Assembly (NCBI GenBank): GCA_032718475.1
Contig: JAUCBJ010009060.1
Span: 1 to 64,000 of the forward strand
DNA length: 64,000 nucleotides
Direction of reading: 5' to 3'
Origin: Nemertoderma westbladi
Lineage: Eukaryota > Xenacoelomorpha > Nemertodermatida > Nemertodermatidae
The notes beneath the pieces are model-generated. The model was given only the letters and a program-made list of their open reading frames with translations, had not been told where the DNA came from and did no database searches. The translations under genes and the position numbers were made by a program. Positions 52,414 to 64,000 of the stretch are shown piece after piece. Each line of letters opens with the position of its first letter. Within the stretch, counting starts at the first letter, position 1.

Positions 52414-55400
52414 ACTTGAGCAATTCTTTTCTCCGCCAAGGGTCTGTTGTTTACGAGCTTTGGTTCTCGCTTTCGGAAAGGTAGACCGATCTCATATCTA
52501 CCTTGATCTTTAAGAAAACGTGTCGTTGTCTCTTGGATCTGCTTGGCTCTTTCTTCCTCTACCGATAGGGCCTTATCGTAGGAATTGGGCTCTACAGCCT
52601 CTTGAGTAAAGAATCGTACGGCATGTTCATCTCGAGTCTTGGCATTGCAACGCTCAATGACGTCATTTAACTCGTCGTTATAAGCTTCTCGTTCAGTTGG
52701 ATAAAGAAGTTGACATAAGTTCACTTGGTTTTGCCAAGCCTCGTTTTCCTTAAGGAGATCGATGGTATTCTCCTCATCAAAAAGCTGGTGAATGTCGTCG
52801 TTATCTGAGGAGTATGGGGTTCCCTCAGTTAAATCGTCTCCCTCACTAGTATCATCTTCCCATTCACTCACCTGGCAGACGCTCTCTTGCGGTAGTCTTT
52901 CTCTGAGTGTTCTACGGGAAGGGCCAGTAAAGTACCAACCTACTCTAGTTCTTACCGCATAGGTCTGTAGTGGCTGCGGTTGAGCAGGCCGTTTCTCTAA
53001 TGTCTCCAGCGCCTCGTGCGCGTTTTGGCCGATGAGTATTTGCACTCCAGGATAATCAGTCTGGAATCGAGGTATCTTAAGATGTTGGATGCTCTCATCC
53101 TCGTCCCAATTATAAAGGTCTGCTTGAGTAGTAGCGAAGTTCTTTATAGCCACCATTTTCACTGACCTTATGCTATGTTCTCCTAGTTCGTCCTGGGGGG
53201 TGGACAACGCGCCTACATAATAGTCCGCTGTTACTGTAGATTTCCAAACTTGCATAATGCCTGACATATTTAGCTTGGTTCGGAACTTAGGTTGTCCAGC
53301 GAAGATATCTTCGGCTAGTTCTTTATCAATGAATGTTCCTGTGCTGCCGGAGTCCAGGAGGGCGTTGACTATATAGCTCCTTTGAGGTCCATGGACCCGT
53401 AACTGGACTACAGGAAATTCTCGGATTCCTACATTGGAAGTTGGTGCTTTCCACGATGGTTGTCGCTCAGAAGTAGTTAGAATAAAGTCGCTGTCTGTAT
53501 CCTTTTCATATGTGAGTGCTCGATACACTGCGGTATTTATCATGTAACAGGATTCGTTTTCGTCGGAGAACTCGTCCGTATAGAATCCTTCCATCTCAGA
53601 TTGATCAGTGTCGTTCACATCACTGAATTGGACATGTAGTTCGGAATCACTTACCTGATTAGGACTATTTCGATCGAATTCAGCGTGCAACAAGATATGA
53701 TGTTTCGCACCACACTTTGCACACCTTATGTCTGAGTAACAGGTTCGCCGTTGATGTCCTTGTCTGAGGCAGTTATAACACAACCGCTTGTCCCACATGA
53801 CTTCACGCCTCTCAGTTAATGATTTCTTTAGAAATTCATCACACCTATTCAAATGGTGGGTCCCGTCACACAGCGCACATTTCGGTTTGATGTTACTTAC
53901 CTTATTCTGAGTCACATTGTGTACACTTGCCTTTTCTTCGGGCTTTCTCACCTGAATTCTCTTGGGAGACGTAGGAGGAGTTTTTCTTACCTGTTCTCTC
54001 CTGTCATTTGTTCGAGACTTGAATTTACTTACCTGATCTTTAGGCATTTTATTTACGTAATAAGATCTCTCAGTGTCCTTCCCGCTATCTTCTCCTGGAG
54101 AAGTCTGGCTTTCGCCGTCGTCTGTATAACACACTGGTGTTACCTTTCTCCTAGAGACGGGTTTTTCACTTACCTTGTTTTCCGGTGTCTTCTCTCTGGA
54201 CAGTTTCAGGAGCTGTAATTTCACTTCTCCATCTAGGAATGACATGAGATCAGCCATGGTAGGGTCTCGTCGTTGTTGTTCCATCATATATAACACTTTC
54301 TTATCCCAGCGTGTACCTACTCCACCCGTCGGCAAAGTAGAAGCCACTGCTCTAATAACCATAGTGTTCTGATACTCATGAGACTTACCTAGCCAATCTA
54401 ATTGTCTGCAGATCTCCTGGATCTCATCAGAAAACTCGATAATCCCGCTGCTAATAAACTTTCGGGGCGCTACCAACTTTGCATACAAATACCCAGCGAT
54501 GTTATTCCTATTACCATACCTGATGTTTAGTGTATCCCAAACTTGTCTTAATCCGTCTGGATGTCCAATAAACTTTAACGCCATTAACTTGGGAGATCCT
54601 TCCAAGCACTCGATGAGGTATCTAAGTTTTTCTCCATTAGATAGTACAGAGTTCTGTATGTTATCTTTGTAATATTCATTAAAAGGTAACCATTTCATCT
54701 CATCTCCATTGAACTTGACGATCTCTCCCACCTTTACCGCTTGCCGGGCTTCGGTTCTAGCCATTTGACGCGTAAAACTTTCTTGGGCCATCGTGTTATT
54801 TAATATCGAGTTATCGGTATATAAATTTCTCGGATTATGATCAGGTCTATAGGGAATGTCATTATCAACAGGTCTATAATTACCCTTAATAGGGTTCACT
54901 ATAGGAGTTTCTACTTCGCTAGCAGTATAGATGCGTGTAGGCTCCACACCTTGCGCATGAGATACTTCAGACCTAACAGGTTGACACATTGTTACAGAGG
55001 GTGGTGGTATACCCTTTTGGGTATTTACTAATTTATCGCGTTCTAGCGCGATACTTTGCTGCACTTCTTGCAACTCTAGCCTACTTTCCCTTACTGTGCC
55101 CTTGAATTGCTGAACAGTCTCCTGCATTTGTCCGAGCAGGAGATCCATCCCCCGCCGTCTCTCGTCCACCCATTCGACCGCCGAAGCGGGAGTCGCCAAC
55201 GTTGTAGCGGGCGGACGAGGGACAACGGACGACAAATTATGAATATTTCGCTCGGAGTCTAGGACCTGAACTGTTTCCTGGGCAGTTCTGCTGGGCACAG
55301 GTAGCTTAGTGCTATGCAGAGGGAATTTGGAGGTAGCTTCAGGGAGCACAGGTGTGTCTATCACCGAAGGGGTGATTTCAAGAACAGGCCTAATTATTTC

Positions 55401-57103
55401 AGGCTCATCTACTATAGTAGGGAGTCTTTCTATTTTAATTATTTGGTCTGTGGGCTCTGTACTACCTAAGTTGGTGTTATTTAGTTGCCTTCTAACAGCT
55501 GGAGGCAAATCAGGCAATTTCTGACGGTGGAATGTTCTTTTACGTCTGCTTAGACGAGATCTATTTCCTTTGCCTTCAGTATCGGTGGTATCGCCTTCTT
55601 CAGATGATGTATATCCCTGTCTTTTGGGAGTAGATCGATTCATCATCTGCATATTACTAGCTGTTAACTGTTTATTTATGCAGTCTTGATTCTCCTGAAT
55701 GTTTTCCAATTCTAATTGGGTGATTTCTTCCGCCGCTCTACGTTCTGCTTCTGCCACTGCCATTTCCGCTTTTCTTTTCATTTCGGCTGCTTTTCTTTTC
55801 GCTTCTGCCTCTGCCGCTGCCGCCTTTGCTTCTGCTGCTGTCGCTGCCGCTTTTCTTTCCATCTCGGCTGCTTTACTTTCCTCTTCGGCTGCTTTCCTTT
55901 CTGCTTCGGCAGCTGCTACTGCTGCTTTCTTTCTGTCTTCTATACGTTTTTTCTTTACTTGTTCTTCTTGGACTCGTGTCAGGCGGAGTTGTTCATCAAA
56001 TTTAGCCTGATTCGCAGCCCTCATTTCCACATCGATGGCATCCAACACACGCTGAGTTCCTTCGCTATTAGGGCTAAGTCCATCTAACCTTCTCCTCAAC
56101 TCGTCATCACCTAAAAAACGTTGATAGTCTGACAGATAGATGTCAATGGCATCCCTCTTATGCGGCTTCTCTGCCGTCGCCTCACTTTCCACTTGGAAAA
56201 AGTAGCGTCTGTGGATTCTCCATGGGTTGAGCGCTCCTCCAGCTGAGCTTTCCACTGAGCTGTTCCTTGAACTTGGCGACTCACCCATTGAAACCAAGTC
56301 TTTACGGCAACTTGCAACGACGTGTCTTGTCTTCTTTTAGAAGCCTCTTCAAAGGCTGATAATATTAACCTTATTCGCAGAATTCTTTCTCTTACTTGAT
56401 AAAGCAGCTTTCCCTGCTCTTGAGGTCCCTGAGGTGGTTGCAACAGTTGTCTTTATACTCGCTCCATAGAGCTGAAGAATCCTTGTGCGTATCCGGCTGC
56501 GGACCTCTTCCATACAGCTGGATCGATAGTTTCCCTGGCTACTCCCATCCGGTGTATGTCTTCCCAGGCAGCTTCTGATAAATCAAACGGGAGTCCGGGT
56601 CCGGGGAAGTTCCATTGCGACTCGACCATGGACTTCAGTTCTTCCCTTGTATACCCAGCATAACTATCTCTAGTTGAGCGCTGACTTCTCGCCCAATCGA
56701 TCTGGTGTTCTTCCACAGCGATCAATAACCTAGTGAGTACGGCTGCAGGAAGGATGAGAAGGGGATCCGAATAAACCTCATCCGTCATCCTTGCTCCACG
56801 CTCGGGTGTCAGTTCTACCGTATCCTCACTACTGGAGCTATCGGGCCGCTGAGAAATAAGTTCTTGGCTCGCGGGTTGTTGCTGTTCCGCTGCTTCTTGG
56901 TCCCGCTTGACCTGAGCTCGAGTGCCTATGATAGACCTACGATGTTGGACCAGCCTAGGTTCTGTTATTACTACAGGAGGGATGACCTTCCTCACAGTGG
57001 GAGGTGAACTGAACTTACGACTAGACGGTTCTACGCCTCTATCTGAGTCGCAGATAGTTACATCTAATAAACTGTCTGACAGGTTCTGCTTAGTATCAGA
57101 CAT
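52401..57103 (-). pseudogene. Truncated gag-protease copy C (tandem unit)
   Basis: Starts like the full polyprotein at 57103 and keeps gag, zinc knuckles and protease. It ends with RIAQVAGL-stop, where leader sequence replaces the RT domain. Compared with the full copy it has a nonsense change at about 56453 (SSMERV, then TAA instead of GAA) and a 1-bp deletion near 56194 that shifts the frame. Downstream of these breaks the frame is open for more than 1200 codons. The original single frame is therefore broken and a full-length Gag cannot be made from this copy. Confidence 0.88.
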
Positions 57104-57912
57104 GTTTATGTGTACAGTTGAATGTCTACTGCTGTATTACAGTCTAAGCAAGTCTAGTAATTCAGTATTAGCTGCTAGCCTAGTAATTAATTACCGGTAC
57201 TGCTACTCAGTGTAGTAGGATATATATATAATATCTTAGAACACCGGTATGCTTATGGTATATATAACTATATAAGTATTATTACAGACTAGGTTTATCA
57301 CAGAATACTGGTATAATTTTAGCACAAATATATATAAATATATAATAGGCCTATCGGGAATACCGGTATACAGCTTACAGTTTGCAGTATATAATTCTGG
57401 ACTAGAATTAATTACAAGTACCGGTATAATTTCAGCCTAAATTTATAGAAATAAAGATAATAGGCCTATCGTAAATACCGGTATATCAATTATTTTAAAT
57501 AATTGAATTTCTGAAATTTTTGGGTTACTTGGTTACTTTACTTACTTTATTACCGTTATTTGAGCAGTAGTCCAACTGATATTGAGACCTAATTGTTGTA
57601 TGGTAGGTCTACTATTTATAAATCGTGAGATTTGATTTATAATATATATATACCCGTTTTAATGGGTTTTGTCAATGTTTGAAATAAATGTTATTATTTC
57701 TGGGGAGTAATCACTACACAAAGCGGTGCGCTTTCAGTGAAGTGTTACTTATAGGACACTAAAACAAATAATGCTAATTTACCTAAGTTACTTAATACTA
57801 CAAATTACGTACAATTCGGGTGAGATTACAATCTCTAAATAAACACAAAAATTTACAAAAACACAAAATACGAATTTTCAGGGTAATTTTACAAGAAGTC
57901 TACAAACCAGCC
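52414..57912 (-). repeat. Tandem unit 2 (5499 bp)
   Basis: Head-to-tail repeat of the leader-gag-protease segment. The junction with the next unit reads CAAACCAGCC|ACTTGAGCAATTC on the + strand, identical at 52414 and 57913. Only scattered single-base differences from unit 1 were noticed outside the first 200 bp. Confidence 0.9.
57104..57912. other. Leader segment between units C and D
   Basis: Nearly identical to 51605-52413, differing at a few positions (for example AATACTGGTATAATTTT against AATACCGGTATAATTTT). Non-coding. Confidence 0.75.
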
Positions 57913-60900
57913 ACTTGAGCAATTCTTTTCTCCGCCAAGGGTCTGTTGTTTACGAGCTTTGGTTCTCGCTTTCGGAAAGGTAGACCGATCTCATATCTAC
58001 CTTGATCTTTAAGAAAACGTGTCGTTGTCTCTTGGATCTGCTTGGCTCTTTCTTCCTCTACCGATAGGGCCTTATCGTAGGAATTGGGCTCTACAGCCTC
58101 TTGAGTAAAGAATCGTACAGCATGTTCATCTCGAGTCTTGGCATTGCAACGCTCAATGACGTCATTTAACTCGTCGTTATAAGCTTCTCGTTCAGTTGGA
58201 TAAAGAAGTTGACATAAGTTCACTTGGTTTTGCCAAGCCTCGTTTTCCTTAAGGAGATCGATGGTATTCTCCTCATCAAAAAGCTGGTGAATGTCGTCGT
58301 TATCTGAGGAGTATGGGGTTCCCTCAGTTAAATCGTCTCCCTCACTAGTATCATCTTCCCATTCACTCACCTGGCAGACGCTCTCTTGCGGTAGTCTTTC
58401 TCTGAGTGTTCTACGGGAAGGGCCAGTAAAGTACCAACCTACTCTAGTTCTTACCGCATAGGTCTGTAGTGGCTGCGGTTGAGCAGGCCGTTTCTCTAAT
58501 GTCTCCAGCGCCTCGTGCGCGTTTTGGCCGATGAGTATTTGCACTCCAGGATAATCAGTCTGGAATCGAGGTATCTTAAGATGTTGGATGCTCTCATCCT
58601 CGTCCCAATTATAAAGGTCTGCTTGAGTAGTAGCGAAGTTCTTTATAGCCACCATTTTCACTGACCTTATGCTATGTTCTCCTAGTTCGTCCTGGGGGGT
58701 GGACAACGCGCCTACATAATAGTCCGCTGTTACTGTAGATTTCCAAACTTGCATAATGCCTGACATATTTAGCTTGGTTCGGAACTTAGGTTGTCCAGCG
58801 AAGATATCTTCGGCTAGTTCTTTATCAATGAATGTTCCTGTGCTGCCGGAGTCCAGGAGGGCGTTGACTATATAGCTCCTTTGAGGTCCATGGACCCGTA
58901 ACTGGACTACAGGAAATTCTCGGATTCCTACATTGGAAGTTGGTGCTTTCCACGATGGTTGTCGCTCAGAAGTAGTTAGAATAAAGTCGCTGTCTGTATC
59001 CTTTTCATATGTGAGTGCTCGATACACTGCGGTATTTATCATGTAACAGGATTCGTTTTCGTCGGAGAACTCGTCCGTATAGAATCCTTCCATCTCAGAT
59101 TGATCAGTGTCGTTCACATCACTGAATTGGACATGTAGTTCGGAATCACTTACCTGATTAGGACTATTTCGATCGAATTCAGCGTGCAACAAGATATGAT
59201 GTTTCGCACCACACTTTGCACACCTTATGTCTGAGTAACAGGTTCGCCGTTGATGTCCTTGTCTGAGGCAGTTATAACACAACCGCTTGTCCCACATGAC
59301 TTCACGCCTCTCAGTTAATGATTTCTTTAGAAATTCATCACACCTATTCAAATGGTGGGTCCCGTCACACAGCGCACATTTCGGTTTGATGTTACTTACC
59401 TTATTCTGAGTCACATTGTGTACACTTGCCTTTTCTTCGGGCTTTCTCACCTGAATTCTCTTGGGAGACGTAGGAGGAGTTTTTCTTACCTGTTCTCTCC
59501 TGTCATTTGTTCGAGACTTGAATTTACTTACCTGATCTTTAGGCATTTTATTTACGTAATAAGATCTCTCAGTGTCCTTCCCGCTATCTTCTCCTGGAGA
59601 AGTCTGGCTTTCGCCGTCGTCTGTATAACACACTGGTGTTACCTTTCTCCTAGAGACGGGTTTTTCACTTACCTTGTTTTCCGGTGTCTTCTCTCTGGAC
59701 AGTTTCAGGAGCTGTAATTTCACTTCTCCATCTAGGAATGACATGAGATCAGCCATGGTAGGGTCTCGTCGTTGTTGTTCCATCATATATAACACTTTCT
59801 TATCCCAGCGTGTACCTACTCCACCCTTCGGCAAAGTAGAAGCCACTGCTCTAATAACCATAGTGTTCTGATACTCATGAGACTTACCTAGCCAATCTAA
59901 TTGTCTGCAGATCTCCTGGATCTCATCAGAAAACTCGATAATCCCGCTGCTAATAAACTTTCGGGGCGCTACCAACTTTGCATACAAATACCCAGCGATG
60001 TTATTCCTATTACCATACCTGATGTTTAGTGTATCCCAAACTTGTCTTAATCCGTCTGGATGTCCAATAAACTTTAACGCCATTAACTTGGGAGATCCTT
60101 CCAAGCACTCGATGAGGTATCTAAGTTTTTCTCCATTAGATAGTACAGAGTTCTGTATGTTATCTTTGTAATATTCATTAAAAGGTAACCATTTCATCTC
60201 ATCTCCATTGAACTTGACGATCTCTCCCACCTTTACCGCTTGCCGGGCTTCGGTTCTAGCCATTTGACGCGTAAAACTTTCTTGGGCCATCGTGTTATTT
60301 AATATCGAGTTATCGGTATATAAATTTCTCGGATTATGATCAGGTCTATAGGGAATGTCATTATCAACAGGTCTATAATTACCCTTAATAGGGTTCACTA
60401 TAGGAGTTTCTACTTCGCTAGCAGTATAGATGCGTGTAGGCTCCACACCTTGCGCATGAGATACTTCAGACCTAACAGGTTGACACATTGTTACAGAGGG
60501 TGGTGGTATACCCTTTTGGGTATTTACTAATTTATCGCGTTCTAGCGCGATACTTTGCTGCACTTCTTGCAACTCTAGCCTACTTTCCCTTACTGTGCCC
60601 TTGAATTGCTGAACAGTCTCCTGCATTTGTCCGAGCAGGAGATCCATCCCCCGCCGTCTCTCGTCCACCCATTCGACCGCCGAAGCGGGAGTCGCCAACG
60701 TTGTAGCGGGCGGACGAGGGACAACGGGCGACAAATTATGAATATTTCGCTCGGAGTCTAGGACCTGAACTGTTTCCTGGGCAGTTCTGCTGGGCACAGG
60801 TAGCTTAGTGCTATGCAGAGGGAATTTGGAGGTAGCTTCAGGGAGCACAGGTGTGTCTATCACCGAAGGGGTGATTTCAAGAACAGGCCTAATTATTTCA

Positions 60901-61305
60901 GGCTCATCTACTATAGTAGGGAGTCTTTCTATTTTAATTATTTGGTCTGTGGGCTCTGTACTACCTAAGTTGGTGTTATTTAGTTGCCTTCTAACAGCTG
61001 GAGGCAAATCAGGCAATTTCTGACGGTGGAATGTTCTTTTACGTCTGCTTAGACGAGATCTATTTCCTTTGCCTTCAGTATCGGTGGTATCGCCTTCTTC
61101 AGATGATGTATATCCCTGTCTTTTGGGAGTAGATCGATTCATCATCTGCATATTACTAGCTGTTAACTGTTTATTTATGCAGTCTTGATTCTCCTGAATG
61201 TTTTCCAATTCTAATTGGGTGATTTCTTCCGCCGCTCTACGTTCTGCTTCTGCCACTGCCATTTCCGCTTTTCTTTTCATTTCGGCTGCTTTTCTTTTCG
61301 CTTCT
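57900..61305 (-). CDS. Truncated gag-protease copy D (5' part lost in assembly gap)
   Basis: Same 3' end as copy C (RIAQVAGL-stop), with intact zinc knuckles and protease (LLDSGSTGTFID). The frame is open up to the N gap inside the Ala-rich coiled coil. No nonsense change or frameshift is visible in the part present, unlike copy C. It could therefore encode a Gag-protease protein without RT if its missing start is intact. As the copy nearest the 5' LTR it would be the first reading frame of the element's RNA, unless further copies are hidden in the gap. Confidence 0.75.
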
Positions 61306-61405
61306 NNNNNNNNNNNNNNNNNNNNNNNNNNNNNNNNNNNNNNNNNNNNNNNNNNNNNNNNNNNNNNNNNNNNNNNNNNNNNNNNNNNNNNNNNNNNNNN
61401 NNNNN
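61306..61405. other. Assembly gap (100 N)
   Basis: Exactly 100 N, a conventional size for a gap of unknown length. It lies inside the tandem array: the left side ends in the gag coiled coil, the right side resumes in the leader at TTTACAAGAAGTCTAC, within 25 bases of the tandem junction point. Confidence 0.98.
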
Positions 61406-62946
61406 TTTACAAGAAGTCTACAAACCAGCCTAACAAAGGGTTAGAATCTGGTTATTACAACTGACAGGGTACTGCGGTATTTGAAAATAATACGTAGTAG
61501 TAAATACACTGCGTTGTCCAGATAGGAAAATACCACCGCTTGACGACCTATAGCCGTATCGCTATAGGTACTACGTTATGTATCACGGAGTGTTCCTACC
61601 TAGAAGCTAATAGAGCTAATCGAACGTGCCTATCAACCACTTTACAACACAAATATAAAGTCTACACTAATTATTTTCGGAAAGCACTGTACACTAAACC
61701 CTAAATTAGGTACGAGTACTTGTACAACATATAATCAGTAGTTAAATATACTTGAACAGCTAAAAGAACCACGGCATCTGCTGGAGTGACCGATGCACAA
61801 AATCACCAGTCTTTACCTACGCCAAGCAGCCCGTGTAGTACCGGGGTTAATTTAACTATAGCGGTATGTATAACAAACACAATTACTGTAGGAACAAACT
61901 TTGGGATATGAATGTTGCGGATAATCGCATAAACTCTGAATAATAAATATTACGCTACGCGTACAAACCACTCAAACAAAATGCAGACTAAATACTGACA
62001 GACTACTATCAAGCCTAAATAAACTACAGGACATGCAGACTCCGAAATGATTAGGTAGTATGCGTTCTAACCCAGTAGTACGACTTATTCTTTAGACGGG
62101 GGTTTACCTTACAGCTTTGGCTGCCCCTACTTCCCAACCGTTCTTTATCGGACAAGGGCTCTACACATACTGTAATCCGTTCAGACCTAACAACAGCCAG
62201 ACAACTATCCAGCCTACAAATTATCTAAATAAATATTATACGCTACCTGTACAGACTACACAAACAAAGTACAGACTAAACGATGGCAGACTACTCTCAA
62301 GCCTAAATAAACTGCAGGACATGCAGACTCCGAAATGATTAGGTAGTATGCGTTCTAACCCAGTAGTACGACTTATTCTTTAGTTGGGGGTTTACCTTAC
62401 AGCATTGGCTGCCCCTACTTCCTAACCATTCTTTATCGGACAGGTGACCTACATACACTGCAATCCGTTCAGACTTAACAGCAATCAGACAACAGCCCAG
62501 CCTACAAATTGTCTGTACAATATGATCAGGCTTACAAGCCTTCTGTTCAATACTGGCCTACAAATAAATAAAACTGACAGAAATAGGCCTAAGTAAAATC
62601 CCAATAAAAACCAGGCATCCCCGATTAATTATTAAGACCTACCGGCATATAATAATCAAATCGAATAATACTAATGTACTTATACGGAAGTACCGGTTAG
62701 GACAGTTAGGCCTACCGACCTACTGAAGTACCGATTCTGGCAGTTGGACCTACGGGCCTACGGCAGTACCGGTTCTGGCAGTTGGGCCTACTGACCTACA
62801 GATGGACCGTTGGTTTACCGGTTGACCGGTACTTTCAACTTTATTGCTTACTGCAATAAAGAAGCTATATCCGTTATTGTTCTTACCAGAACAATATTAA
62901 ACTGTATTTAATGCCTACACTGCAATACAGACTAAATATCTGTTAT
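61406..62946. other. 5' leader of BEL element B (LTR-proximal part)
   Basis: Aligns with about 23465-24866 of element A, including the direct repeat with a 289-bp period (near 61996 and 62285). A GTACCGGTT..GCAGTTGG..CCTAC minisatellite of about 40 bp with three copies lies at 62690-62810. As in A, the bases next to the LTR in sense are ATAACAG and no standard TGG primer-binding site is seen. Confidence 0.7.
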
Positions 62947-64000
62947 TGTTCGCGCCTTCAGACCTTTGGCAGTTTAACCCGCCAAATTAGGATCTCTGTT
63001 AGATAATAAATCACCTTTAGCCTATGACAAATACTTGATTCACTACACTAGTCGAAACCAATCTGTGCGCGATCATTCACCCGCTGGATATACCCGGGAG
63101 ATTGGATTCGACGGCTTAATTTTATTGCTATGTAAGCCTAATGTATTATTCGACTGACAGTATTATATAATCTCTGACAATATTATTCACCTTCGGGAAA
63201 TATTAACAGTTCCTTTAGGACGTGGCGCTCTATCTATATAAACAGAGTTATGACTTAAACTACTCACAACGATATGGCTTAGTTATAATTCACATATATG
63301 GCGCATTCTTTAGGAAATGCTTCGTTATCAGTCTCACTCATACACAATGCTGCACAATACTGCACACTAATCTGCCGATCTTCACTGATTTTAATCACAT
63401 ATAAAAGGAACACAGGCCGACTCATGTAGGGTCTATCAAATAACATTAGATTTCACTTCAAACCACTTTAACATAAGTCACAATCGTTATATATAACCTT
63501 TCTCTCTTACCTTCGGTATATCAAGAATATTGGGTTTTCGGGGTTATTTATCGTTATTCCAAATATAATAATTCATCAACCAAATTATGAAGAACTGACA
63601 GTAAATAGCAGTATAACAATATAAAGTAAGCACAGTATGGGCCAGTTAAGCAGTGTTAACCGGTGCAGATAACATTGAGTTACCCAGTGTGATGTCAGAT
63701 AACGGATATATGTCCTTATAATTAAGCCTACTAGTGTTAGGCTAAAACAGAAAAGCACAAATATTCCAAAAGCCGGTTCTTAGGCTCTGGGCAAAAACAT
63801 AACACTGAACACTGATAAGAATAACTATAAGAATACCAGCTACCCTTATTCTACAAGATCTCACTCACCACAGAGAATGAGCATACAGATAGGAAATTCA
63901 GTTCAGTAGATCTGTGATAGGTCAAAATCAAAACCAACTCAAATCCTATTGGCAGATACAGAAAGCAGGGCTATGGGGCAACCTTCCCAAGCTGGTTGGA
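62947..64000 (-). repeat. 5' LTR of BEL element B (partial, cut by window end)
   Basis: Starts TGTTCGCGCC and follows 39201 onward for 1054 bp with about seven small differences. The outer end with its target duplication lies beyond the window. Confidence 0.93.

Larger units (their letters stand above)
39201..64000 (-). mobile_element. BEL/Pao LTR retrotransposon B with internal tandem gag array (5' end outside window)
   Basis: A complete 3' LTR (39201-40411) and most of a matching 5' LTR (62947-64000, cut by the window end) enclose at least 24.8 kb. In the sense direction the order is 5' LTR, leader, N gap, truncated gag-protease unit D, leader, truncated unit C, leader, full Gag-Pol, broken ORF3 region, 3' LTR. 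About seven differences were counted by eye over the visible LTR overlap, so the insertion is young. Normal BEL/Pao elements have one gag-pol gene; the extra copies are exceptional or an assembly effect. The 5 bp left of the 3' LTR are GAAGC; the matching right-hand duplication would lie outside the window. Confidence 0.85.

Overview
The window looks like invertebrate metazoan nuclear DNA: AT-rich, with no bacterial-style operons, full of BEL/Pao LTR retrotransposons, DNA transposons and satellite-like repeats, and with one clear cellular gene, DNA topoisomerase II. A narrower taxon cannot be fixed from sequence alone; an aquatic invertebrate such as a crustacean is only a guess. One 100-N assembly gap lies at 61306-61405.

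Layout. 1-477 is the C-terminal end of a TOP2 copy on the + strand. 478-8103 is repeat-rich: a poly-G run, a perfect 64-bp palindrome, clustered TTCTAGAA motifs, MITE-like hairpins and a decayed Ty3/Gypsy pol fragment. 8104-12786 (-) is a full-length, intronless 1560-aa TOP2, so the two TOP2 copies are convergent. 13286-14829 is minisatellite and dispersed-repeat DNA. From about 14.6 to 33.4 kb one host repeat is split by two nested insertions. The first is a TTAA-flanked MITE-like element (14830-26617) that carries a complete but internally deleted BEL/Pao element, 'A' (14925-26105, LTRs about 1.23 kb, ATATT target duplication). The second is a TA-flanked element (26699-33380) that carries a 5.03-kb DNA transposon (27472-32498) encoding a 1051-aa DDE-like protein. 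33.4-39.2 kb holds minisatellites, a 5'-truncated LINE reverse transcriptase inside an inverted repeat, three tandem histone-type 3' stem-loops on the minus strand and an ISXO2/Merlin-like transposase remnant.

39201 to beyond 64000 is a second BEL/Pao element, 'B', on the minus strand. Its 3' LTR is complete and its 5' LTR runs off the window. It contains an intact 2706-aa Gag-Pol (43484-51604). Upstream of that in the sense direction are at least two extra head-to-tail copies of a 5.5-kb leader-gag-protease unit that stop at the start of reverse transcriptase. The N gap falls inside this array, so its true copy number is unknown. A and B share a degenerate third ORF between pol and the 3' LTR.

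The most unusual items are the tandem gag array inside B with its mosaic junction, the 5-kb DNA transposon of unassigned superfamily, the readable nested-insertion history, and the stem-loop triplet. Homologies were judged by eye from motifs; no database search was run.
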